From CAVALG01 sp963589585 (GTDB lineage Bacteria; Bacillota; Clostridia; Oscillospirales; Acutalibacteraceae), in the NCBI GenBank assembly GCA_963589585.1, contig CAVALG010000018.1:1-14385 (forward strand): 14,385 bases of DNA, read 5' to 3'. The translations under genes and the position numbers were made by a program. How positions within the stretch are numbered: position 1 is the first letter of the stretch; each line of letters begins with the position of its first letter. The notes under the pieces are model-generated. The model saw only the letters and a list, made by a program, of their open reading frames with translations, did no database searches and was not told where the DNA came from. Below are positions 8,345 to 14,385 of the stretch, in pieces.

Positions 8345-9256
8345 ATGAAAAAACGAATACTTTTTATAATGAACCCGGCGTCGGGTCAGCGCAAAGGCGC
8401 AAAAGCGCTTGCCGACATAATATCGGTATTTTCGGCGGCGGAGTGTGAAACCGTCTGTTATATGACGCGCGGCAGAGCCGACGCAACCGCCTTGGCGGAA
8501 AGCGAAGCCCAAAGTGCCGACACGGTAGTTTGCGCAGGCGGCGACGGTACGCTTAACGAGGTTATAACGGGGCTTTTAAAGGCTGGAATCGACAAACCGA
8601 TAGGCTATATCCCCTGCGGCAGCACAAATGACTTTGCAAGCACTCTGGGTCTGCCCAAAAATCTTAAAACGGCGGCAGAGGTTGCCGTTGGCGGCGAACC
8701 GCGCCGATTGGACGCCGGCCGCTTCGGTGACAGGTACTTTTCATATGTAGCCTCTTTCGGCGCGTTCACAAAGGTATCCTACGCTACATCACAAACCGTT
8801 AAAAACGCGTTGGGGCATTTGGCGTATGTTTTAAGCGGAATTAAGGATATTCCCAATATCAAGGCGGTGCACGCGCGTTTTGTAATTGACGGCGAAATAT
8901 TTGAAGACGATTATATCTTCGGCGCAGTCAGCAACTCTACCTCTCTCGGCGGAATTTTCACCTTGCCCGAAAAAGATGTAAGCTTAGATGACGGGCTGCT
9001 TGAAGTAATGCTTATAAAATCGCCCAAAAACGCAGCGGAACTCAGCCGTCTGCTGGTTGCGATAACGAATAAAAATTATAAAGAAAATAAAATGATTACA
9101 TTTTTAAGCGCCAAAAAAATTGAGGTGCATACGGACGGGCCGCTTCCCTGGACGCTTGACGGCGAGTATGGGGACGAGCAGACCGATATAGTAATAGAAA
9201 ATGTGCCGCACGCCTTTGCGCTTATGGCACCTAAAACCGAGGAGGAAACTGATTGA
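8345..9256 (+). CDS. Diacylglycerol/lipid kinase, DgkB/YegS family
   Basis: A 303-residue protein of the DAGK catalytic family. It transfers phosphate from ATP to diacylglycerol or a related lipid at the inner membrane face. In Gram-positives this recycles diacylglycerol released by lipoteichoic-acid synthesis. Motifs: N10-P-x-S-G near the N-terminus, GGDGTLNE (65-72), PCGSTNDFA (90-98), LDDGLLEV (214-221) and LDGEYG (271-276). The last supplies the Glu (E274) that corresponds to the proposed catalytic base of S. aureus DgkB. No membrane helix is present, as is usual for soluble DgkB types. GAGGG lies 6 nt before the ATG. The TGA stop overlaps the next gene by 4 nt, so the two are probably translated together. 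Whether it is DgkB itself or a YegS/BmrU-like paralogue cannot be told here. Confidence 0.92.
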   Translation: MKKRILFIMNPASGQRKGAKALADIISVFSAAECETVCYMTRGRADATALAESEAQSADTVVCAGGDGTLNEVITGLLKAGIDKPIGYIPCGSTNDFASTLGLPKNLKTAAEVAVGGEPRRLDAGRFGDRYFSYVASFGAFTKVSYATSQTVKNALGHLAYVLSGIKDIPNIKAVHARFVIDGEIFEDDYIFGAVSNSTSLGGIFTLPEKDVSLDDGLLEVMLIKSPKNAAELSRLLVAITNKNYKENKMITFLSAKKIEVHTDGPLPWTLDGEYGDEQTDIVIENVPHAFALMAPKTEEETD

Positions 9257-9948
9257 AACCGATAGCGATAATAGCGGCGGTTGAGGAAGAAATGGCAGCC
9301 GTTGCCGAAATAATGGAACAAAAAAGCGAGACCGACGGCATAGGCAGAAAATTTATATCGGGCAAGATAAACGGCCGCGATTGCATACTTGCGCAAAGCG
9401 GCGTAGGTAAGGTGAATGTAGCCGCTGCCGCACAGTTTATGATAGATAGGTTTAATCCTGCCGCGGTTATAAACACAGGCTCGGCAGGCAGCGTAAGCGA
9501 AAACCTTGATTACGGCGATATAGTTATATCGTCCGCCTGCGTTCAGTACGATTTTGACCTTACCGCTTTCGGCAGGGAAAAAGGATATATAACCGATATC
9601 GGCAAATTGATAGAAGCGGACGGGCATCTGGCAGATGTTTTGCTTGAAGCCTGCAAAGCCGACGGCGGCGATTACGGCTTTCACAAAGGCATCGTTGCGT
9701 CAGCCGACCGATTTGTGTCTTCAGCCGATGAAAAGCGCGCAATAGCCGAAGAATTCGGCGCGCTGTGCTGCGAAATGGAGGGCGCGGCGGTTGCCCAGAT
9801 ATGCCTGCTTAACCGTGTACCGTTTGTAATTGTGCGCTCGGTAAGCGATACTTTAAAGGGTGATATTGCCGAAAGCTGGGAAAAATATTTAGAATTTGCG
9901 GCGGCAAGGTGCGCGCGCGTGCTGCGCCGTGCGGCAGCAAAAATATAA
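9253..9948 (+). CDS. mtnN: 5'-methylthioadenosine/S-adenosylhomocysteine nucleosidase
   Basis: A 231-residue protein of normal length for this family. It cleaves adenine from methylthioadenosine, S-adenosylhomocysteine and 5'-deoxyadenosine in the cytoplasm, which removes inhibitory by-products of methylation, polyamine and radical-SAM reactions. Diagnostic segments: AAVEEEM (8-14) with the N-terminal Glu of the active site, INTGSAG (73-79), EMEG (174-177) for ribose binding and RSVSD (195-199) with the adenine-binding Asp. The start is a TTG (9253-9255) in the TTGA overlap with the kinase stop. GGAGG ends 7 nt upstream, which supports it. No luxS or other methyl-cycle gene is near, so the placement looks like housekeeping within a mixed operon. 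Confidence 0.95.
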   Translation: MKPIAIIAAVEEEMAAVAEIMEQKSETDGIGRKFISGKINGRDCILAQSGVGKVNVAAAAQFMIDRFNPAAVINTGSAGSVSENLDYGDIVISSACVQYDFDLTAFGREKGYITDIGKLIEADGHLADVLLEACKADGGDYGFHKGIVASADRFVSSADEKRAIAEEFGALCCEMEGAAVAQICLLNRVPFVIVRSVSDTLKGDIAESWEKYLEFAAARCARVLRRAAAKI

Positions 9949-9960
9949 AGGGGTATTGTT

Positions 9961-10419
9961 ATGAAAAAGTTTTTTAACGAGTTTAAAGAGTTTGCAATAA
10001 AGGGCAACGCAATGAACCTTGCCGTAGGCGTTATTATAGGCGCGGCATTCCAGGGTATTGTAACCTCCCTTACAAACGATATAATTTCACCTATCATCGG
10101 GCTGTTTGCCGATACCGATTTTTCAGAGTGGCAGTGGATTATAAAAACCGGTGCGGACGGAACGCAGGTTGCCGTAAAATACGGGTCGTTCATCACCGCC
10201 GTAATAAATTTCTTTATTATGGCAATGGTAATATTTCTGCTTGTTAAATTCCTTAATAAACTTTCATCGTTTGATCCGCTTAAGCTTAAAAAGGATGAGC
10301 CTGAACCCGAACCCACCGTTAAGAAATGCCCGTTCTGCCAAAGCGAGATTGATATTAAAGCCACGCGCTGCCCGCACTGCACCTCACTGCTGGAGGAAGC
10401 GGAAGCTACGGCGGAATAA
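9961..10419 (+). CDS. mscL: Large-conductance mechanosensitive channel with C-terminal zinc ribbon
   Basis: A 152-residue MscL, which opens under membrane tension to release solutes after osmotic downshock. The N-terminal amphipathic segment FFNEFKEFAIKGNAMNLAVG runs into pore helix TM1 (about 17-45, with GVIIGAAF). TM2 is about 75-97 and the expected periplasmic loop lies between. In place of a plain helical-bundle tail, the C-terminus carries a Glu/Pro linker and two CPxC knuckles, CPFC (123-126) and CPHC (137-140), which form a zinc-ribbon-like element. Similar tails are seen in clostridial MscL proteins, to my knowledge. AAGGGG, overlapping the stop of the nucleosidase gene, is 7 nt from the ATG. 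The intergenic gap is 12 nt. Confidence 0.95.
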   Translation: MKKFFNEFKEFAIKGNAMNLAVGVIIGAAFQGIVTSLTNDIISPIIGLFADTDFSEWQWIIKTGADGTQVAVKYGSFITAVINFFIMAMVIFLLVKFLNKLSSFDPLKLKKDEPEPEPTVKKCPFCQSEIDIKATRCPHCTSLLEEAEATAE

Positions 10420-10434
10420 AGGAGATTTATATTT

Positions 10435-11697
10435 ATGGCTCCGTTAGCCGACAGAATAAGGCCCCTATCAGTTGACGATGTGTTTGGTCAACAGCACATA
10501 TTGGGCAAAGGCAAAGCGCTTAGAAAAATAATTGAAAGCGGAAATATACCCAATTTGATATTTTACGGTCCGTCGGGCGTGGGCAAAACCACGGTTGCGG
10601 AAATTATAGCGGCAGGCAGCGGTAAAAAACTATTCCGTCTTAACGCAACAACCGCCTCAACCGCCGATATTAAGAACATAATAGCCTCAATAGGCGGCGT
10701 AGAGTCTGCCGACGGTGTGCTTTTGTATCTTGATGAGATACAGTATTTCACCAAAAAACAGCAGCAGACCTTGCTGCAGTTTATAGAAAGCGGCGAAATT
10801 ACGCTTATTGCCTCAACTACCGAAAACCCGTATTTTTATGTGTACAACGCCATTATCAGCCGTTCCACGGTTTTTGAGTTTAAACCCTTGTCGGCTGACG
10901 ATATTAAGGGCGCGCTGCGCCGCGCGGCGGATATATTATCGGGCGAAGAAAAACTGAAAATCGTTTTCGAGGGCGGCGCGGACGATTACATTTCGGCTGC
11001 CTGCGGCGGCGATGTGCGCAAGGCTCTTAACGCGTTGGATATAGCCGTCTTGGCGGCTGAGCGGACCGAAACCGAGATACTGATAACACGCAGCTTGGCA
11101 GAGCAGCTTTTGCAAAAGCAGGCAATGCGGTTTGACAGGCGGGGCGACGAGAATTATGACGCAATGTCGGCGTTTCAAAAATCAATGCGCGGCAGCGATC
11201 CCGACGCGGCGGTACATTATCTTGCCAGACTTTTAGAGGCAGGGGATCTGCCCACGGCTTGCCGTCGTCTTATGGTCTGCGCCTGTGAGGATGTCGGGCT
11301 TGCCTATCCGCAAATAATCCCCATTGTTAAAGCGGCGGTGGACGCGGCGCTTATGCTGGGTCTGCCCGAAGCGAGGATCCCCCTTGCCGACGCGGCAATT
11401 TTGGTTGCGATAACGCCTAAATCAAATTCGGGCGAAAAGGCAATAGACGCCGCTATGCAGGATATCGAAAGCGGCCGCACGGGCAGTGTTCCTCGTGCGC
11501 TGCAAAACAAACATTTTGACGGGGCAGAGGTTGCTAAAAAAGGTCAGTTCTATAAATATCCGCACGATTACCCCAACCATTATACACCGCAGCAGTACCT
11601 GCCCGACGAAATCAAAAACGCAAAATATTACAATTTCGGCGATAATAAAAACGAGCAGGCGTACAGGCAGTATTGGGAAAAAATAAAAAATAAGTGA
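10435..11697 (+). CDS. rarA: Replication-associated recombination protein A (AAA+ ATPase)
   Basis: A 420-residue protein of the RarA/MgsA/WRNIP1 family, a AAA+ ATPase related to clamp loaders that acts at stalled replication forks and on single-stranded DNA ends. Visible parts: the N-terminal PLADRIRP and GQQHILG motifs, Walker A GPSGVGKT (45-52), Walker B LLYLDEIQ (96-103), sensor 1 STTENP (128-133) and the arginine-finger segment ISRS. The C-terminal tetramerisation part is recognisable by ACEDVGLAYP and the final YKYPHDYPNHY/QQYLP stretch. Walker A has S-G-V rather than the P-G-T of the E. coli protein, and the box after Walker B is DEIQYF rather than DEIHRF. These are conservative changes. 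AAAGGAG lies 10 nt before the ATG and the gap to mscL is 15 nt. Confidence 0.95.
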   Translation: MAPLADRIRPLSVDDVFGQQHILGKGKALRKIIESGNIPNLIFYGPSGVGKTTVAEIIAAGSGKKLFRLNATTASTADIKNIIASIGGVESADGVLLYLDEIQYFTKKQQQTLLQFIESGEITLIASTTENPYFYVYNAIISRSTVFEFKPLSADDIKGALRRAADILSGEEKLKIVFEGGADDYISAACGGDVRKALNALDIAVLAAERTETEILITRSLAEQLLQKQAMRFDRRGDENYDAMSAFQKSMRGSDPDAAVHYLARLLEAGDLPTACRRLMVCACEDVGLAYPQIIPIVKAAVDAALMLGLPEARIPLADAAILVAITPKSNSGEKAIDAAMQDIESGRTGSVPRALQNKHFDGAEVAKKGQFYKYPHDYPNHYTPQQYLPDEIKNAKYYNFGDNKNEQAYRQYWEKIKNK

Positions 11698-11711
11698 TTT
11701 TTACACACGCG

Positions 11712-11743
11712 GGGCATAATAATTATTAAGTAATTATATGCCC
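11712..11743. repeat. Inverted repeat over the start region of the PH-domain gene
   Basis: The arms gggcataataatt (11712-11724) and aattatatgccc (11732-11743) pair over 12 bp with one bulged A around a 7-nt loop. The structure covers the first candidate ATG (11738) and ends directly before the ribosome site at 11744. No T-run follows on the plus strand, so it is not a standard terminator. It could be an operator or an RNA hairpin. Confidence 0.7.
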
Positions 11744-11749
11744 GGTGAT
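11744..11749 (+). promoter_or_regulatory. Ribosome binding site that selects the ATG at 11753
   Basis: GGTGAT matches the 3' half of the full AGGAGGTGAT consensus and sits 3 nt before the ATG at 11753, which is the right geometry for that half. The in-frame ATG at 11738 has no such site and lies inside the inverted repeat. Confidence 0.55.
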
Positions 11750-11752
11750 AAA

Positions 11753-12166
11753 ATGAACTGTAAATACGGCTACGAAATAAATTTTTGGCGTTGGCTGACG
11801 GGCATTTGTCTTTCGGCTGCCGCCTTTCTTTTTTATAAATTTTTGCCTTTTCCGTTTGCCGTCGCTTTTGCCTTTTTGTGGGCGGCAGCAGGCATTTCAA
11901 TCTGTGTTTTTTATATTCCTGCGGTCTATGAGGGGTTTCGGCTGCGTGCAGACGGCGAGCGTATAGTTATAAATAAAGGCGTGTTTATAAAAAAGCAGAT
12001 AATAATAAATCGGAATAAATTACGGCTCTGGGAAACGCTGCGCCTGCCGCCGTTATCGCTTTTCGGGTTGGAACTGCCCGTTATAAAAAGCGGCGCTGCC
12101 GTTTTTATTCTGCCGGCAATGCTGCACCGCCGCGCCGAAGAAATCAAAAACACCGTTTTCCGCTGA
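11753..12166 (+). CDS. Small membrane protein with bacterial PH (bPH2/YdbS-like) domain
   Basis: A 137-residue protein if read from the ATG at 11753; the alternative start at 11738 adds five residues. Two membrane helices at about 16-33 and 34-55 are followed by a roughly 75-residue domain. This has the bPH2 pattern: GFRLRADGERIVINKGVFIKK, a basic-residue turn with RNKLRLWE, then LFGLELPVIKSGAAVF. YdbS/YdbT-type proteins of this class are membrane proteins of unclear function in Bacillus. This one is shorter than most YdbS proteins (about 160). It is the last gene of the run, about 55 nt after rarA, and may have its own weak promoter or be controlled through the adjoining inverted repeat. The family call rests on pattern recognition only. 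Confidence 0.7.
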   Translation: MNCKYGYEINFWRWLTGICLSAAAFLFYKFLPFPFAVAFAFLWAAAGISICVFYIPAVYEGFRLRADGERIVINKGVFIKKQIIINRNKLRLWETLRLPPLSLFGLELPVIKSGAAVFILPAMLHRRAEEIKNTVFR

Positions 12167-12275
12167 ATACAGCCGAGTATATTGCGCCGAGCAAAACCGA
12201 ACCGCATAACGGGCTTCCATTGGGGTTTGTATTGTTTTTATCTCTGCTTTTTAGGTATCATATATCTGCCAAAAC

Positions 12276-12320
12276 AAAAAATGATTGAACTTAAGCTAAA
12301 AAGTTCAATCATTTTTATTT
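12276..12320. terminator. Bidirectional terminator between convergent genes
   Basis: The arms aaaaatgattgaactt and aagttcaatcattttt are perfectly complementary around an 8-nt loop. A T-rich tail follows on both strands (ATTTTTATTT on plus, CATTTTTTG on minus). It ends both the PH-protein transcript and the GH127-like gene. The stretch 12167-12275 before it shows no gene. Confidence 0.88.
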
Positions 12321-12335
12321 ATAATTATTTACAGT

Positions 12336-13685
12336 TCAATCGGTAAAAACAATTTTTTGCCGCAAAGCGTCGGTTACCTCTCTCGGTAAATTATAATACT
12401 TTACAAGCGGCTGCAGATTTATGCCGTCGCACCAAATTTCCTTTTTTCTGCAAATATACCGCTCAAATTCGGGCGGGCAGTCTACCTCGGCATATAAAAT
12501 ATCGCCTGCCATATATCGTCCTTTTTCGTCCTTTTTGATTTTTCCGTCGCAAGCCCAAAGAATATCTGCATTTTCGTAAACATAGCAAAGCCCTTCTGCA
12601 AGACGCATTGTGCAACAGAAAAACGCTTCATACATAAGTGTGCGCAATATCGGCTCGGTACGGTTAACGGTCGTGCTTGTTTCGGCTCCGCCATTACCCA
12701 CCTGCAGTACAGCAAAGCCGTTGTGCCAGATTCTTGCCGCAGTAATGCGGTAACCTTCTCTTTTGGTGATTTTATACATTTCCGCCATAACCATTAAAGA
12801 GTCAATAACGGCACAGGGTTCGGTCCAAGTGTTCCCCCTGTTCCACCAATTGTAATTCTGGTATGTGTATGTCATTCCGCTTGCAATATAAAGGCTTGTA
12901 ATGTTTTCCGCGCTGCGCAGATACTTTTCTTCGCCCGACGCTTTATACATCCGTAAAAATCCCCTCGCCGCAGTAAGGCAGCAATGCGTTTGCGCCTTAA
13001 GAGAGCACTTATCGATTTTGTCAAACACAATTTGCATTTCATCTATCAGTTTTTTGACCCGTGCGTCTTTTTGAAGTGCATAATAGTGCGAAAGTCCGTC
13101 AATGCACATAAATGCACAACCTACATCAGTGGAAAGTTTCCAACTGTTTAGTATTTCCGATTCACTTCCGCTTACATCACCGCCGTCTGTTTTCTTTTTC
13201 CTCTCTATCGGGTAGGAGCAAAACTTTCCCGAAAGCGGCAGGTAGAGGTTCTCAACCGTTGAGCGTGCATACGATAAAACTTTTTCATCGCCGAATTGTT
13301 CGTAGTATTCAAGCAGCCCGCGTAGATACCAGTTGTGCCCCGACAGTTGCTGCTCATCAATAAATTTCTCGGGTTCTTTTCCAAAATAAAAATATCTGTT
13401 AGCCTTTTGCGGCAGCGCGGCTATAAGCTGCTCCATACAGGGGATTTTCCGTTTGCTGATCTTATAATGGCTTACAAACGCCAACAGTGCGCGTCCCTCT
13501 TTGTCGCCCTGCCAATCATAAGAGGTATCTGAAAACACCTCCTGTATTTGATAATACGGTTCGCACAGTCTGTTATAATTCTTTTCAATACGCTGTTGCA
13601 GTTCTTTTGCGTCTACACTTATTACTGACGAGTTGCCGTGGGTCGCGGGAACAGCATTCCGCCCCACGCTTGTGCCCTGCTTCAT
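12336..13685 (-). CDS. GH127-like (beta-L-arabinofuranosidase-type) six-hairpin protein
   Basis: A 449-residue protein without signal peptide or membrane segment, so probably cytoplasmic. Repeated helical hairpins (for example GHNWYLRGLLEYYEQFGDEKVL, split here at 117-136) suggest an (alpha/alpha)6 barrel. Residues TWTEPCAVID (286-295) and EAFFCC (353-358) resemble the ETC and CC motifs of GH127. In B. longum HypBA1 the equivalent Glu338, Cys340, Cys417 and Cys418 hold zinc, and Cys417 is the nucleophile. Here they would be E289, C291, C357 and C358. HypBA1 has its acid/base Glu322 16 residues before the ETC Glu; no Glu lies there here (Y273). The C-terminal beta-sandwich domains of full-length GH127 enzymes are also missing. 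AAAGGAG is 9 nt before the ATG. It could be a diverged or inactive GH127 relative. The substrate is unknown. Confidence 0.62.
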   Translation of the reverse strand: MKQGTSVGRNAVPATHGNSSVISVDAKELQQRIEKNYNRLCEPYYQIQEVFSDTSYDWQGDKEGRALLAFVSHYKISKRKIPCMEQLIAALPQKANRYFYFGKEPEKFIDEQQLSGHNWYLRGLLEYYEQFGDEKVLSYARSTVENLYLPLSGKFCSYPIERKKKTDGGDVSGSESEILNSWKLSTDVGCAFMCIDGLSHYYALQKDARVKKLIDEMQIVFDKIDKCSLKAQTHCCLTAARGFLRMYKASGEEKYLRSAENITSLYIASGMTYTYQNYNWWNRGNTWTEPCAVIDSLMVMAEMYKITKREGYRITAARIWHNGFAVLQVGNGGAETSTTVNRTEPILRTLMYEAFFCCTMRLAEGLCYVYENADILWACDGKIKKDEKGRYMAGDILYAEVDCPPEFERYICRKKEIWCDGINLQPLVKYYNLPREVTDALRQKIVFTD

Positions 13686-13748
13686 TATGTCGCGCTCCTT
13701 TAATTTAAATATTGTGCGGTTTTTATTCTGCCGCTTCTAATCATTTCT

Positions 13749-13757
13749 ATTATAACA
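13749..13757 (-). promoter_or_regulatory. Extended -10 promoter of the GH127-like gene
   Basis: On the minus strand TGTTATAAT (13757-13749) is a perfect extended -10. No good -35 is seen; the hexamer at 17-nt spacing is AGCCCA. The start site would lie about 57 nt before the ATG. Confidence 0.6.
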
Positions 13758-13821
13758 TCCATTTTGAATTTTGGGCTGAATTTTTTGCACACGCTTTTTC
13801 TAACCGGACGATATACCCTGC

Positions 13822-13850
13822 TTGAACGGGGAATAAAATTATGCTATAAT
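13822..13850 (+). promoter_or_regulatory. Sigma-A promoter of the GNAT gene
   Basis: TTGAAC (13822-13827), a 17-nt spacer and an extended TGCTATAAT -10 (13842-13850) are seen. The leader to the ATG at 13883 is about 26 nt, with AGGTG 5 nt before the start. Confidence 0.8.
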
Positions 13851-13882
13851 CGGTTTGAAAAAACAAAATTGCAGGTGTAATA

Positions 13883-14338
13883 ATGAATATAGGCGGAATT
13901 GATTATTTGGGGATTGACCGTGTGCTTAAAAGGGGAAGCGGAGAGATTATTGCAGAGTGTGACAGTGCACTTTTGGTACGCGACAGCATCAGCGGTGCAT
14001 ATTTTGCGGCGTGTGATGATACCAAAACCGGTCTTTCGCTGCTTGACCGCTATATTACTGAAAATTGCAATCTGCTTATGACCGTAAATTACGAACTCGG
14101 TCAAGCGGCATTTAAAAGATACGGCTTTTCGGAAAAAATGGAGTGCTATCAGGTTGCATATTACGGTAAAAAGCCTGCGCTCAACACGGAATTGAATATC
14201 AAAGCCGCAGAAAAAAGCAATTTGGATATTCTTAAGGCTAATTACCACCTGATAAGCCCCGAAGAACTCGAAAAAGCGGTTGAACGCGGCTGCATTTTTT
14301 TGGGTTATTACCAAAACCGCCCGATAGGGTTGCAATAG
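13883..14338 (+). pseudogene. GNAT-family acetyltransferase, 3'-truncated
   Basis: A 151-residue reading frame. The part around 113-150, with LKANYHLISPEELEKAVERG and IFLGYYQNRPIGL, matches the start of the active GNAT domain in a group of two-domain clostridial acetyltransferases of about 220 residues. In those proteins the PxGF/L strand is followed by a GxHxEGSMGLLEV-type strand and the acetyl-CoA loop (R/Q-x-x-G-x-G/A). Here the frame ends two residues after PIGL (Gln, stop), so the cofactor-binding half is missing. The first 100 residues would be the N-terminal, non-catalytic half. Promoter and ribosome site are intact, so a protein may still be made, but acetyltransferase activity is unlikely. 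No frameshifted continuation exists in the remaining 47 bases, which are a hairpin. Truncation by rearrangement is inferred. Confidence 0.65.
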
Positions 14339-14344
14339 TAAAAT

Positions 14345-14385
14345 AAAGGTAGACACATAGAAAACCACTATGTATCTACCTTTTT
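14345..14385. terminator. Bidirectional terminator-type hairpin at the window edge
   Basis: Arms 14345-14360 and 14368-14383 pair at 15 of 16 positions on the plus strand, with one C-A mismatch. They pair at all 16 positions in minus-strand RNA, counting one G-U. The loop is AAAACCA. TTTTT follows on plus and TTTATTTTA on minus. The better minus-strand pairing suggests a convergent gene beyond the window. Confidence 0.7.

Noticed and set aside
9076..9684. 202-codon minus-strand open frame
   Set aside because: Antisense to the kinase and nucleosidase genes, without promoter or ribosome site.
9681..10382. 233-codon minus-strand open frame
   Set aside because: It lies across mtnN and mscL, both clear family members with ribosome sites. 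It has no ribosome site and a low-complexity composition typical of an antisense shadow.
12167..12275. Possible extra terminator or small RNA (arms near 12191 and 12221, then TTGTTTTTA)
   Set aside because: The arms pair poorly with several mismatches and a strong terminator follows at 12276.
13844..14368. 174-codon minus-strand open frame, longer than the GNAT frame opposite
   Set aside because: It starts inside the terminal hairpin and matches no family I recognise. The plus strand has a near-consensus promoter, a ribosome site and GNAT similarity.
1..14385. CRISPR array, tRNA, riboswitch, defence system or toxin-antitoxin pair
   Set aside because: No regularly spaced repeats, cloverleaf, known aptamer core or family signature was found on reading both strands. 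The only repeats are those listed.

Overview
The window looks like chromosomal DNA from a Gram-positive, gut-type clostridium (Oscillospirales/Ruminococcus-like). This is inferred from three secreted or surface proteins with dockerin, Ig-like, cadherin-like and CxxC-repeat modules, strong AGGAGG-type ribosome sites, several TTG starts, extended -10 promoters, a zinc-ribbon MscL and a DgkB/YegS-type lipid kinase. Taxonomy cannot be fixed from the sequence alone. No tRNA, rRNA, CRISPR array, transposase or phage gene was seen.

Layout. (1) 1-1731 (+): the 3' part of a large secreted protein with six H/C-CxxC repeats, two of them in a recent 240-bp tandem duplication, and a C-terminal dockerin. 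It ends in its own terminator. (2) 1811-4513 (-): a promoter, a cytoplasmic NodB-family polysaccharide deacetylase and the ribosomal GTPase lepA (EF4), coupled through a 2-nt gap and a TTG start. A 22-nt triple repeat and a strong terminator follow. (3) 4558-12166 (+): a tightly packed run of seven genes. They are a secreted Ig/dockerin protein, a membrane-anchored protein with two cadherin-like domains and an acidic tail, a diacylglycerol/lipid kinase, MTA/SAH nucleosidase, MscL, RarA and a small bacterial-PH-domain membrane protein. Gaps are 43 nt, 14 nt, a 4-nt overlap, 12 nt, 15 nt and about 55 nt. An inverted repeat covers the start region of the last gene. (4) 12276-13757 (-): a lone gene for a GH127-like (beta-L-arabinofuranosidase-type) barrel protein, convergent with the run and sharing a bidirectional terminator with it. 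(5) 13822-14385 (+): a well-promoted GNAT acetyltransferase gene that stops just where the acetyl-CoA-binding half should begin, followed by a bidirectional hairpin at the window edge.

How the genes fit together. The first half of the long run is cell-surface material: a dockerin-bearing secreted protein next to a membrane-anchored one whose N-terminal domain may have a cohesin-like fold. The rest is membrane-lipid recycling (lipid kinase), osmotic safety (MscL) and housekeeping (nucleosidase, RarA). I see no defence, toxin or mobile system. The points most worth following are the dockerin/anchor pair, the GH127-like protein that keeps the metal ligands but seems to lack the acid/base residue, the truncated GNAT at a possible rearrangement junction, and the hairpin over the PH-protein start.
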